DNA of 64,000 bases from Candidatus Saccharimonadales bacterium (GTDB lineage: Bacteria; Patescibacteriota; Saccharimonadia; Saccharimonadales; UBA4665): the NCBI GenBank assembly GCA_036388415.1, contig DASVRW010000002.1, forward strand, positions 665,396-729,395, written 5' to 3'. Shown one piece after another: positions 43,260-51,866 of the stretch. The number at the start of each line of letters is the position of its first letter. Position 1 is the stretch's first letter. Made by a program: the position numbers and the translations under genes. Below the pieces are notes generated by a model. That model did no database searches. It had not been told where the DNA came from and was given only the letters and a program-made list of their open reading frames with translations.

Positions 43260-43946
43260 TTACATTGGCATACGCATCAAAACCTTAGCTCTCTTCTGCG
43301 AATAAATATGCAGCTGCTCACGGGTCAGTGATCCCGTCTGCAATGCCCGGAAATTTTTCCAGGCCGAGAAGCGCCATAGCTTTGCGAGCGCAGACATCGT
43401 CAGTTTTGCTGGCAGGCGTAGCGGACGTTGCTTCGGATTAAGTAATTTGTCGGTTCCATGGAGCGCTGCAATTGCCTCATCAATACTGGCGTGAATGATG
43501 GCATTGATCCGCCGATAATCTTTCCTATGCTTGTCTTTGGCACCGCAATCGTACAGTACCTGCGGTATGTCGTTATTGATGTGCGCATTGACTCCGAGGG
43601 CCATAATAGACAGCGGCGACGTGCGGCCGCTTCTAGCAGCGTCAAAAGCAATCCGCCAGGCAAATACTGTTTCTTCATCGTGTACGTAGCGACGCAGGGC
43701 CTCAAAATAATACCAGGCAAACCGAACGTCAAATTTTTGCAGAAACTCCGGATGCTCGAATGCGCCTGCCGCCATGTTGCGACGGACGTTATGCGTTATA
43801 ATTCGGTAGACTTCAGTAAAATTATGCAATTGCTCGAGTTCTGTCGACACTAATGTTTGATCCAGCTTTTTAAGAGCTCGTTCGACATCGGCAATACTAT
43901 TAAAATGATTGTTACCAAGTTCGCCGTCTACTGCGTTCGTATGCAT
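43260..43946 (-). CDS. DUF5995 family protein
   Basis: A 228-aa helical protein with GVNAHINNDIPQ, AWYYFEALRRY and FAWRIAFDAARSGRTSP, blocks that match DUF5995. The conserved His/Asn/Asp of the GVNAHIN motif suggests an enzyme or metal site, but the family is uncharacterised. A TATGAT hexamer lies 8 nt before the ATG on the minus strand. Confidence 0.75.
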   Translation of the reverse strand: MHTNAVDGELGNNHFNSIADVERALKKLDQTLVSTELEQLHNFTEVYRIITHNVRRNMAAGAFEHPEFLQKFDVRFAWYYFEALRRYVHDEETVFAWRIAFDAARSGRTSPLSIMALGVNAHINNDIPQVLYDCGAKDKHRKDYRRINAIIHASIDEAIAALHGTDKLLNPKQRPLRLPAKLTMSALAKLWRFSAWKNFRALQTGSLTREQLHIYSQKRAKVLMRMPM

Positions 43947-44048
43947 GATTTATATCATATAGTGGGCAACGGCCGCATTCGGCAAGATATTTTATATTGA
44001 TACGTCAGGTTTTGGCATATGCTGGGTATGTAAACCAGGGAGGTACCT

Positions 44049-44414
44049 ATGGAAAAACCAATGTCCGTATCATTTGGAGTCGCACTCCTGATTCTTACGA
44101 TTGCTGGCTTCGTACTAGACACTAAGCACTTACTACGGCTGATGAACATAGACGATAATCATAGTATCATCCGTGTGCCGCTAACCGCCGCGTTACTACA
44201 CGCCGGTACCGACGCCAATTTGAAAACAACCCGTAAGATTCTACTTGGCACGGGACTATTGTATGTAGCTATCGGTTCAGCTGGGCTTATTGACAAAAAA
44301 CTTGGCGGCCTTTTGCCCTCCAAACTTACAAAGTTTGATATTGCCTACCATTTCGCCGCCGGCACGGCAGCAATCTGGATGGGTAGTCGTAGTAGCCGTA
44401 TGCTCAAGCCATAA
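44049..44414 (+). CDS. small membrane protein, 121 aa
   Basis: About three hydrophobic segments (residues ~6-25, 75-92 and a weaker one near 100-115). AGGGAGG precedes the ATG with good spacing. No motif is recognised. It is convergent with the Zn-dehydrogenase gene. Confidence 0.6.
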   Translation: MEKPMSVSFGVALLILTIAGFVLDTKHLLRLMNIDDNHSIIRVPLTAALLHAGTDANLKTTRKILLGTGLLYVAIGSAGLIDKKLGGLLPSKLTKFDIAYHFAAGTAAIWMGSRSSRMLKP

Positions 44415-44423
44415 GCCGGGACA

Positions 44424-45617
44424 CTACGGCTTAAGTACGATTTTAATAGCATTGTCTTGCTTCTTTTGAAAGATTTCATAGGCATGCGGCGCATCGCTCA
44501 GCGGTAAACGGTGGGTCGCGAAATTATCAACGTCGAATAAATTATCCTCAAGTAGCAGCGGCAGGATTTCCTGTGTCAAAAACGGCGCGTTCGCCTGGCC
44601 CATTCGCAACTGGATTTGCTTGTCAAACAGTGCATCGAGCGATATCGGGTCAGCCTGCCCAGCGTACACGCCGGACAATGATATCGTCCCGCCCCGCCCG
44701 ACCATTTCGATGGCACTATGCAGCGCAAACAAGCGGTCCATGCCGGCTGTCGTAAATATCTTTTGGGCTGCAGCATCAGGCAGCATGCCAGTCATCGTTT
44801 GGATTGCTTTGATATTTGGTGAGCCGTGCGCCTCCATCCCGACTGCATCGATGACCGCCGAAGGCCCGCGGCCGGCCGTCAAATCCCGGACAGCCTGAGC
44901 GAGTGCTTGTTGGTCGCCTTCGAATTCTCGGACGTCAATCGTATCAATACCGTTCGCCTTTGCCCTAGCCAAGCGCTCTGGCACAAGATCTATACCAATA
45001 ACGGTTTTAGCGCCGAAGTATCTGGCGATACGGGTAGCCATGTCACCGATCGGGCCGAGTCCAAGCACAGCTACAGTGTCATTTTCGGGAACGTTTGCAT
45101 ACTTCACTGCCTGCCAAGCCGTGGGCAGGACGTCCGAAAGATACAGAAACCGCTCATCGGGCGGGCCGACGGGAATTTTTTTAGCCATAAAGTCGGCATG
45201 CGGCACGCGGAGAAACTCTGCCTGACCGCCAGGTACATGTCCGTACAATTTCGTGTAGCCGAACAGTGCGGCGCCGCGGTTGTGTTCTTTGACCTGCGTC
45301 ACCTCACACTGCGTGGTTAAGCCCCTTTTGCACATGTGGCAGGCGCCACAGGCAATATTGAATGGTATAACTACCCGGTCCCCCGGCTTGATTTGCTTAA
45401 CTGCCGCTCCCACCTCTTGCACTATTCCCATGGGCTCGTGTCCCATGATGTCTCCCTTGTCCATGAAGGGCGTCATAACTTCATAGAGATGCAGGTCTGA
45501 ACCACAGATGGCAGTGGAGGTAATCTTGATGATTGCATCTGTTGGATCTTGAATACGAGGATCGGGAACTTCTTCGATACTAATCTTTCGTTTGCCTTGC
45601 CAGGTTACAGCCCTCAT
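44424..45617 (-). CDS. zinc-dependent alcohol/formaldehyde-type dehydrogenase
   Basis: MDR fold: catalytic zinc ligands in TAICGSDLHLYE and GHEPMGIVQEVG, structural zinc Cys set in CGACHMCKRGLTTQC, and Rossmann VLGLGPIGDMATRIA. The glutathione-independent formaldehyde-dehydrogenase-like group fits best (~398 aa). The frame runs further upstream, but GGAGG lies right before ATG 45617, where the conserved MRAVTWQGKRKISIEEVPDP begins. Likely role: detoxification of aldehydes or polyol oxidation. Confidence 0.88.
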   Translation of the reverse strand: MRAVTWQGKRKISIEEVPDPRIQDPTDAIIKITSTAICGSDLHLYEVMTPFMDKGDIMGHEPMGIVQEVGAAVKQIKPGDRVVIPFNIACGACHMCKRGLTTQCEVTQVKEHNRGAALFGYTKLYGHVPGGQAEFLRVPHADFMAKKIPVGPPDERFLYLSDVLPTAWQAVKYANVPENDTVAVLGLGPIGDMATRIARYFGAKTVIGIDLVPERLARAKANGIDTIDVREFEGDQQALAQAVRDLTAGRGPSAVIDAVGMEAHGSPNIKAIQTMTGMLPDAAAQKIFTTAGMDRLFALHSAIEMVGRGGTISLSGVYAGQADPISLDALFDKQIQLRMGQANAPFLTQEILPLLLEDNLFDVDNFATHRLPLSDAPHAYEIFQKKQDNAIKIVLKP

Positions 45618-45726
45618 AGTCCCTCCTACATCAATTACATATCTTATACTGAGTATAGAAACTAAAAGAATTGCTACTAGTAAATTTCTCACTAGCCGAC
45701 AATTTGATGCATAGGAGGCAATTTTA

Positions 45727-45755
45727 TTGACATTATTACATTATTAGTGTATACT
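45727..45755 (+). promoter_or_regulatory. strong sigma70 promoter of a secreted-protein gene
   Basis: TTGACA (45727-45732), 17-bp spacer, TATACT (45750-45755). Start predicted near 45762, leaving a ~40-nt leader with TAGGAG before the ATG. Confidence 0.85.
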
Positions 45756-45801
45756 GTAGCAATTAACTTATATATTGGTTTTAAGCCACTTAGGAGAATA
45801 C

Positions 45802-46308
45802 ATGGTCCAACAAATTAAATTTACCCGTTCTGCGCCGTACCGCCGGACAGCAACCAGCCTTGCTCTCGCAATCGCGATGCTTGCACCTATGGGCATCGCC
45901 AGCGCAGCAGCTGCACCGAATGCCAAAGTATATGGCGCGCCAACTACTGCTACTTGCATGAGCGCGGCTAATTGCTTCGCACCTACTGCTGGCAACCGCG
46001 TCGATATCCGCATGAAGCTTGGTACGAAATTTACCAAGACTCAACAGTCATTAAATACTGTATGTCTGACCGTCAAGTTTAGTCAGGCCAACCCATTGAA
46101 CCCCGGTGAACAGTTCGAAGTGACTAATTTCGCTGGTGCCATGAACGTGAGTGATACACCACAGTACCAACGTTCCGTCTGTGTTGACGCTGACGCAACA
46201 AACAACTACCTTGCTGATTTCATGAAAGGCAAATCTTCAGTTTCACTGTTCAGCAACAATATTGGCGACAGCGTGACCGTGGAAAGCGCCCAAGTCAGCT
46301 ACCAATAA
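45802..46308 (+). CDS. secreted protein of unknown function
   Basis: A classical Sec signal peptide (basic start, ATSLALAIAMLAPMG, cleavage after ASAAA) and ~130 mature residues with four Cys (ATCMSAANCF, TVCLTV, SVCVDA), probably two disulfides, in a beta-rich fold. An in-frame ATG upstream at 45775 lacks a ribosome site. Near-consensus promoter, ribosome site and strong terminator suggest high expression. No family is recognised; a surface or matrix protein is plausible. Confidence 0.7.
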   Translation: MVQQIKFTRSAPYRRTATSLALAIAMLAPMGIASAAAAPNAKVYGAPTTATCMSAANCFAPTAGNRVDIRMKLGTKFTKTQQSLNTVCLTVKFSQANPLNPGEQFEVTNFAGAMNVSDTPQYQRSVCVDADATNNYLADFMKGKSSVSLFSNNIGDSVTVESAQVSYQ

Positions 46309-46350
46309 GCTCCAATCTTGTAGAGCTAGCCTCTGACCGAGTTATACAGG

Positions 46351-46385
46351 CGGACGATTTGGGATTACCTGAATCGTCCGTTTTA
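46351..46385 (+). terminator. rho-independent terminator
   Basis: CGGACGATT and AATCGTCCG form a 9-bp stem around a ~12-nt loop, followed by TTTTATT. It ends the secreted-protein transcript. Confidence 0.85.
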
Positions 46386-46676
46386 TTGATGACTGAAATA
46401 CATAGTCACGCGGCACGGTTCTTGGCTGAAATTCTGGAACTGATACAGCAGCACGTACTTTGATTCGCCCGGTATCTCGAATCGTTCGTGCGAGATACCC
46501 ATGTCATCGTGCATTTCCGGCTGGCAGACCAGTCGCACATACGGATCCTTGACCGCCGCATTATATACTCCTGCCTGCACTGCCTTACCACTACACGGTT
46601 GGACGGTGATTGTTTTCTTGGCAATGTTCTGTGGCAATTGCTCAAGATAGGGTGCAGATTTAGCCTGTTTAGCCAT
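46383..46676 (-). CDS. hypothetical protein, 97 aa
   Basis: Starts MAKQAKSAPYLEQLPQ with AAGGA before the ATG; the frame extends upstream without a ribosome site. It is beta-rich, with three Cys (QPCSGK, RLVCQPE, EPCRVTM) in a small soluble fold. No family is recognised. It is convergent with the secreted-protein gene across the terminator. Confidence 0.55.
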   Translation of the reverse strand: MAKQAKSAPYLEQLPQNIAKKTITVQPCSGKAVQAGVYNAAVKDPYVRLVCQPEMHDDMGISHERFEIPGESKYVLLYQFQNFSQEPCRVTMYFSHQ

Positions 46677-46956
46677 AATAATATCCTTATACATCATGGA
46701 GCACATTTTGTAGGCTCACTATAATTTTCGATTCCGTTGCCTGTGTCGCCGAATAAATATCACATATACGGAAGGCATCGCCTAAGCTACAATGAAAACG
46801 GTAATTAATATGTCATAATCTATTGATTAATGGCAACATTAATGTTACAGTAGCTTAAGAAACACTTTATAAACATTCAAGGCGAACCAACACTGTTTAT
46901 GATACCTCCGGAATCGGAAACATGTCAAGGATTTACCATAAGGACCTTACAACTCC

Positions 46957-48180
46957 ATGCTCTATTTTAGTAACCAAGAACTTGCCAACACACACCATGT
47001 CTCAGTTCGAACTGTACGTAACTGGATAGAATCAGCAAAAAGCGGAAAACTAGACATTACTCTACATACCAAAGGAGAACGAGTTTATATTGCTAATACA
47101 TCCAAAAATATAGCTGTTGTCCAGGGGCTAGCAAAAACCGGTAAAAAATTCAGGCCTCACCGATCCCAAAAGACCGTAACACCAAAATCCGAGTTTTACG
47201 AATTATATACACAGGGACAGTTATATGACATTGTATCTGATTTAGAGATTAACCACGAAATACCACGTAAATACAATTACTTCGGTAAAGGTGCAGACAA
47301 CTGGAATAATTATGCTAAGCGATTATCTCAAGAAGACACGCCAAATACGCTCAAAGCTTCAATAGAATTACTCCAAAACAACCAAGAATATCTTGATTAC
47401 TTATTAGAGCAATACGATCAAATCAACGTCATAGACGTTGGCGTAGGTAATTCTCTACCAGTCAGAGAGTTCTTAGGTCGATTGCTAGAAAAAAAGAAAA
47501 TTGGTCGTTATATTGGCCTCGATATTAGTCCGACCATGCTTAAAATTGCTGAATCAAATATACAAAGCTGGTTTGGAGGCGACATTATATTTGAAGGGCA
47601 TGAGGTAGACATAGATCATGAGCGTTTCGGAAATTTATTAGCAGAAGAATATATCAAGACTGATTCAAGTCGCACAACAAATCTGATTATGTTCTTGGGA
47701 GGTACAATTGCTAATTTCCGAAAACCAGAAACAGTACTGCAAGTCATACACGACAGCATGGGCGTCAATGACTTCTTTATCCATTCGCAAAAACTTGATA
47801 CTCTATCAAGCCGCCGTTACTTCGACTTCAATCCTACACCATCTACATCCCAATTAGCACCCCTCCATCAGTATATTTTTGATTTGCTCAATATTGACGA
47901 TTCCCTCTATGAAGTAGATATGGGATTAGATAAAACTCATCACGAGCGGTACATTAGAGTTATTTTGAAAGTCGGGCTAGACATACGATTCCGTTTCCAA
48001 GGCGGTGAGCGAGTCATAAGTTTTGACAAAAATGACAAAATTTTGCTTTGGCGAGCTCGACAAAATAATGTCACTGGCGTCGTAAACCAGTTAACTGAAA
48101 ACGAGTTCTATCCTATACATATAAGCCAGACTAGCAATCAGGAGTTTGTTTTAACCGTATCTCGTATCCGACGAGACTAA
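46957..48180 (+). CDS. HTH-fused EgtD-like SAM methyltransferase
   Basis: Residues ~1-55 form a MerR-like HTH (YFSNQELANTHHVSVRTVRN-WIES). From ~75 on lies an EgtD/histidine-N-methyltransferase-type domain: the SAM motif IDVGVGNSLPVREFLGRLL, GLDISPTML, and the family hallmark FLGGTIANF. It would methylate an amino-acid-like or protein substrate; whether ergothioneine chemistry is involved is unknown. No egtB-like gene is adjacent. AAGGA precedes the start. The DNA-binding fusion suggests enzyme-regulator coupling. Confidence 0.78.
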   Translation: MLYFSNQELANTHHVSVRTVRNWIESAKSGKLDITLHTKGERVYIANTSKNIAVVQGLAKTGKKFRPHRSQKTVTPKSEFYELYTQGQLYDIVSDLEINHEIPRKYNYFGKGADNWNNYAKRLSQEDTPNTLKASIELLQNNQEYLDYLLEQYDQINVIDVGVGNSLPVREFLGRLLEKKKIGRYIGLDISPTMLKIAESNIQSWFGGDIIFEGHEVDIDHERFGNLLAEEYIKTDSSRTTNLIMFLGGTIANFRKPETVLQVIHDSMGVNDFFIHSQKLDTLSSRRYFDFNPTPSTSQLAPLHQYIFDLLNIDDSLYEVDMGLDKTHHERYIRVILKVGLDIRFRFQGGERVISFDKNDKILLWRARQNNVTGVVNQLTENEFYPIHISQTSNQEFVLTVSRIRRD

Positions 48181-48239
48181 TTATGACTTCCGTCTCGCAT
48201 CGCCCCTGCATGTACACTCGTATTTGATATATTAATAAC

Positions 48240-48944
48240 ATGCAGGAACACATCAATCCTCCCCGATCACAGCGAAAGCCGCTACGGCAGCTCGTACCGA
48301 AGCTGTTACTCGTGTCTGCATATTTTTGGGTGCCGACACTTGTCTTTCTGTATCTCGCGAATCACATCAAAGCCAACGGACCGCTGCCTGGAGATATAGC
48401 CGTACTTAATGCACTGCGGCAGCTGTCAAGCCCCACCCTGGATACAGCCATGATTGCCATTACGACACTCGGCAGTGCCGTAGTGGTTATCGCTGGAGTG
48501 GCCATAGCTACCGGCATACTGGCATATTTGCATCGTCGCAGACAGGCAGTATTCCTGCTATTCAGTGCGGCCGGTACCGGGGCGATCAACATCGGTTTCA
48601 AATATTTATTCCAACGTGATCGGCCGTCGCTCTGGCAGCAGATCGTGACTGAAAACGGCTTTTCGTTCCCGAGCGGCCACGCCATGATATCAAGTGCACT
48701 TGCGCTCAGTGTCATACTGATATGCTGGAACACACGTTACCGTGTATGGGCAATCGTGGGTGGGAGTGTCTACTTCCTACTTGTCGGACTCAGCCGGTTG
48801 TATCTCGGCGTGCATTTCCCTTCTGATGTGCTCGGCGGCTGGTGTGTCAGCCTGCTCTGGATTCTGACACTGCACTACGCATTCGACCACTTCGGCAAGC
48901 GTAGAAATACATCGTCCACTACAGTGCCCGGTCGTACTACGTAA
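48240..48944 (+). CDS. PAP2 family lipid phosphatase
   Basis: The three phosphatase motifs are present: KYLFQRDRPS, FPSGHAM and SRLYLGVHFPSDVLGG, between six membrane helices. It probably dephosphorylates undecaprenyl diphosphate or phosphatidic acid at the outer face. TATATT with an upstream TG (48225-48233) ends 7 nt before the ATG (leaderless). 234 aa. Confidence 0.92.
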   Translation: MQEHINPPRSQRKPLRQLVPKLLLVSAYFWVPTLVFLYLANHIKANGPLPGDIAVLNALRQLSSPTLDTAMIAITTLGSAVVVIAGVAIATGILAYLHRRRQAVFLLFSAAGTGAINIGFKYLFQRDRPSLWQQIVTENGFSFPSGHAMISSALALSVILICWNTRYRVWAIVGGSVYFLLVGLSRLYLGVHFPSDVLGGWCVSLLWILTLHYAFDHFGKRRNTSSTTVPGRTT

Positions 48945-49035
48945 TTATTTCTGTAAGTTAAGTAAATAATTTAACTGGAAGTCTCTGTTTCTATTGATAT
49001 AGTTTGATGTATTAATTAATACGGAGGATACACCC

Positions 49036-49779
49036 ATGCGGGATAGCACAGATTCGGCAAGCCGATATTTGGATAATTTTTTAGAACATATTGTAAACGG
49101 AATACCGAAGTTGCTCGGTGCTCTTGTCGTACTGCTGATCGGCTATTTTGTTGCTAAAGCAATTTCTGCGGCTATACGCAAGTTGCTCCAAACCGCGAAG
49201 TTGAACCAGCACGTTCACGCTGGCAAGGGCGGTAACATCATTCAGCGGGCCGTACCAGATCCAACCAACCTGCTCGCGACTATCGTATACTGGGTTGTAT
49301 TTCTGTTTGCGATCTCCATTGCCGTATCAGTACTCGGTATACCGGTACTCGTCGACTTCGTTCGAGCCGTATACGGATATCTACCGAACATCTTCGCCGC
49401 AATCCTGATCTTCCTTGTGGCCGGCGCCATTTCAGCCGGAGTAGCCACACTCGTAACGACTGCGATGGGCGACACGCCAACTGGCAAAGTAATAGCCGCA
49501 GCCGCTCCAGTGCTCGTCATGGTAATCGCAGTATTCATGATTCTAAACCAACTCAAAATCGCCCCGGCTATCGTGACTATCACCTACGCGGCACTGCTCG
49601 GCAGTACTGCGCTTGGTATGGCGCTTGCCTTCGGACTTGGCGGGCGCGAAGTGGCAGGCCGGATGCTTCAGGACTTGTACGACAAAGGCCAGGACCAAAA
49701 AGGCCGTGTCGTAGCCGATTTCAAGCATGGCTCTAACGAAGCCAAGCAGCGAGGCAAAGACCTCCGCGGCAAAATGTAG
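49036..49779 (+). CDS. mechanosensitive-channel-like membrane protein
   Basis: 247 aa, about five helices with conserved-TM-helix (CmpX/MscS-associated) repeats: ALVVLLIGYFVAKAISAAIRK and a later LLGSTALGMALAFGLGGREVAGRML, the latter like the MscS pore lining. A basic cytoplasmic tail (KGRVVADFKHGSNEAKQRGK) follows. CGGAGG lies before the ATG. Likely a small ion channel or osmotic-response protein. Confidence 0.8.
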   Translation: MRDSTDSASRYLDNFLEHIVNGIPKLLGALVVLLIGYFVAKAISAAIRKLLQTAKLNQHVHAGKGGNIIQRAVPDPTNLLATIVYWVVFLFAISIAVSVLGIPVLVDFVRAVYGYLPNIFAAILIFLVAGAISAGVATLVTTAMGDTPTGKVIAAAAPVLVMVIAVFMILNQLKIAPAIVTITYAALLGSTALGMALAFGLGGREVAGRMLQDLYDKGQDQKGRVVADFKHGSNEAKQRGKDLRGKM

Positions 49780-49795
49780 CATAAGCTACGCTTAG

Positions 49796-49829
49796 TAAAA
49801 CACCCGGACCAACATCCGGGTGTTTTTAT
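49796..49829 (+). terminator. rho-independent terminator
   Basis: ACACCCGGA and TCCGGGTGT form a 9-bp GC-rich stem around CCAACA, followed by TTTTTAT. Ends the channel-protein transcript. Confidence 0.92.
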
Positions 49830-49855
49830 ACTATCGTAATTACAATACTACATAA

Positions 49856-49888
49856 AAATACCCCGTCAGTGCGGGGTATTTTTATTAG
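49856..49888. terminator. second, bidirectional terminator
   Basis: AAAATACCCCG and CGGGGTATTTT pair perfectly around TCAGTG. T-runs on both strands; it would also stop the leftward 35-aa gene. Confidence 0.88.
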
Positions 49889-49900
49889 TAATACATGGGG

Positions 49901-50008
49901 CTAGCGACCGCTTGTCAGCTGGTGTAAGTCGCTCCAGTCATCACGTATATCTTGATCAAGTGAGTTAAATTGATTATCTGCTACTCGTTGCCAATCTTTA
50001 CGTGTCAT
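49901..50008 (-). CDS. small acidic protein, 35 aa
   Basis: Reads MTRKDWQRVADNQFNSLDQD and ends HQLTSGR. A strong ribosome site (CTAAGGAG) lies 8 nt before the ATG, and a bidirectional terminator follows the stop. Such framing supports expression despite the size. No family is recognised. Confidence 0.55.
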   Translation of the reverse strand: MTRKDWQRVADNQFNSLDQDIRDDWSDLHQLTSGR

Positions 50009-50136
50009 ATCATCATCTCCTTAGTTCAGTACGTATAACTATACCGGCAATCAATGAGCTGTGTTGTGAATTATTTAGCTTAACCACATTAAATATTTGT
50101 AAAAATTACAAATATTTAAAGGCTGTGCTGCTACCT

Positions 50137-50712
50137 CTATTCGTTCGGCGATTGACGGTCACGTGGATCGGGTAACTGTTTCGGACCCTGGTAGCGTGCA
50201 TGCAGTAAGGCTTGCTGCAAAGCAGCAGAGACTGCTTCAGCCTGCTGCAGGCTCATGCCGACTCTAGCGATTGGTTGCGGCTGCGGCTGGCCATTGACCA
50301 TACCTCCGGCTTGCGTAAATGTCATAACGACACCGGCGTTATTAAGATGTATATCGACACCGTCGGTATACTGCGTCCTGGCGTCAAATGCCAGCAACAT
50401 AACAACCGGCTTGCCGGACTGCATGTCATCATGCAAATTTGAATGGAGTATATCCGGGTTGGAGCGGCGATCATAACCAGCAAGTTCCCACAGCTGCACA
50501 GCTTCGGTATCCTGCATGTTGAAATGGCTGATAAGCAGCATCAATATCTCTTCGCTCGGCCGTTCAATCCCCTGTTCTATCCGTTCCAGAATATCTTCGT
50601 TGATTTCAACGGCACCAGATACTTCAGCAAGTGTTTCAGAATTATGCTCGCGCAAATACTTCAGATGAGTTCCGAGTGTCTTGAATGGTGGGGTGTATTT
50701 GGACTCTTGCAC
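50137..50712 (-). CDS. XRE HTH regulator with C-terminal extension
   Basis: HTH_3 at residues ~12-70 (LKYLREHNSETLAEVSGAVE-INEDILERIEQG), then ~120 residues with no known fold (beta-rich, QPQPQPIARVGMSLQQAE). It starts with GTG; on the minus strand TATTAT ends 7 nt before it, so the mRNA is leaderless with a GTG start. Divergent from murB, with the two promoters ~60 bp apart, so it may control murB. Confidence 0.8.
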   Translation of the reverse strand: MQESKYTPPFKTLGTHLKYLREHNSETLAEVSGAVEINEDILERIEQGIERPSEEILMLLISHFNMQDTEAVQLWELAGYDRRSNPDILHSNLHDDMQSGKPVVMLLAFDARTQYTDGVDIHLNNAGVVMTFTQAGGMVNGQPQPQPIARVGMSLQQAEAVSAALQQALLHARYQGPKQLPDPRDRQSPNE

Positions 50713-50793
50713 CCTTTTATAATAGCCTCGTTATCCGCATGAGGCAAGCACGAGCGGGGTGTACGTAGCCGATCTTATCTGTATACTACAAGC

Positions 50794-51822
50794 ATGAATA
50801 TCGTAGAAAATGTCGATCTGTCTCAATACACAACTATGCGTCTTGGCGGCAAAGCCCGTTATATGACGGAAGTAACATCTCGAGGTGACATCGAGGAAGC
50901 TGTCCAGTGGGCCGTCGATAACAAAATGCCACCGCTGATGATTGGTGGGGGCAGCAACATATTCTGGCGTGACGAAGGCTTCGACGGTTTGCTTATCGTC
51001 AATAAGATTATGAAATACGAGGATTTTGCCGAAGATGACATTAATCACTACGTTACGATTGGCGCGGGAGAAAATTGGGACCACGCAGTTGAACGCACCG
51101 TCAATGCAGGACTGTCTGGAATTGAAGCGCTGTCGCTAATACCGGGCACTACTGGTGCCACACCAATTCAAAATGTCGGCGCCTACGGCCAGGAGATCGC
51201 CGACGTGCTTGTCAGCGTCGAGGCCTACGATCTACATACAAGAACTTTTATGACCATACCAGCTATCGACTGCGCACTTGGCTATCGTACCAGCCGTTTC
51301 AAGACAGTTGACCGCGATCGGTTTCTGATCAGCAGTATCACGCTCCACCTCATGAAACAAAATCCGGCGCCGCCATTTTATAGAGCGCTCGCGGATTATT
51401 TTAGTTCTCAAAATATTACGGCTTATTCACCGCTTTCTGTTCGCAGTGCGGTTATTGATATTCGATCGCAAAAACTACCGGACCCGGCAATAGTCGCCAA
51501 TAACGGTTCGTTTTTTGCAAACCCTATCATTGACGGAGCAATTCTGACGCAGCTGCAGGCAGACTTTCCAGATATGCCACGCTGGCCAACTGATGACGGC
51601 CGTGTCAAAATACCGGCAGCCTGGCTGATTGAACATGCCGGATTTAAAGATTATCATGACCCAGAAACAGGTATGAGTACATGGGCACAGCAACCGCTCG
51701 TGCTCGTCAACGAAAGCGCCCATAGTACGGCAGACCTCCTAAAATTCAAAACCAAAATCGTTGACGCCATACAGGCAAAGTTTCAGATCGCCCTTGAACA
51801 AGAACCAGAATTATTGCCGTAG
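50794..51822 (+). CDS. murB: UDP-N-acetylmuramate dehydrogenase
   Basis: FAD-binding GGGSNIFWRDEGFDGLLIVN and LIPGTTGATPIQNVGAYGQE, the catalytic Ser in NNGSFFANPII, and the C-terminal HAGFKDY region are standard MurB. It reduces enolpyruvyl-UDP-GlcNAc to UDP-MurNAc in peptidoglycan synthesis. The 342-aa length with an extended C-terminus fits type I MurB. TATACT at 50782-50787 ends 7 nt before the ATG (leaderless). Confidence 0.94.
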   Translation: MNIVENVDLSQYTTMRLGGKARYMTEVTSRGDIEEAVQWAVDNKMPPLMIGGGSNIFWRDEGFDGLLIVNKIMKYEDFAEDDINHYVTIGAGENWDHAVERTVNAGLSGIEALSLIPGTTGATPIQNVGAYGQEIADVLVSVEAYDLHTRTFMTIPAIDCALGYRTSRFKTVDRDRFLISSITLHLMKQNPAPPFYRALADYFSSQNITAYSPLSVRSAVIDIRSQKLPDPAIVANNGSFFANPIIDGAILTQLQADFPDMPRWPTDDGRVKIPAAWLIEHAGFKDYHDPETGMSTWAQQPLVLVNESAHSTADLLKFKTKIVDAIQAKFQIALEQEPELLP

Positions 51823-51866
51823 TCAGTATCTGTCTTGTAGCCAACCGAGCAGATGCGGCGTTGCAG

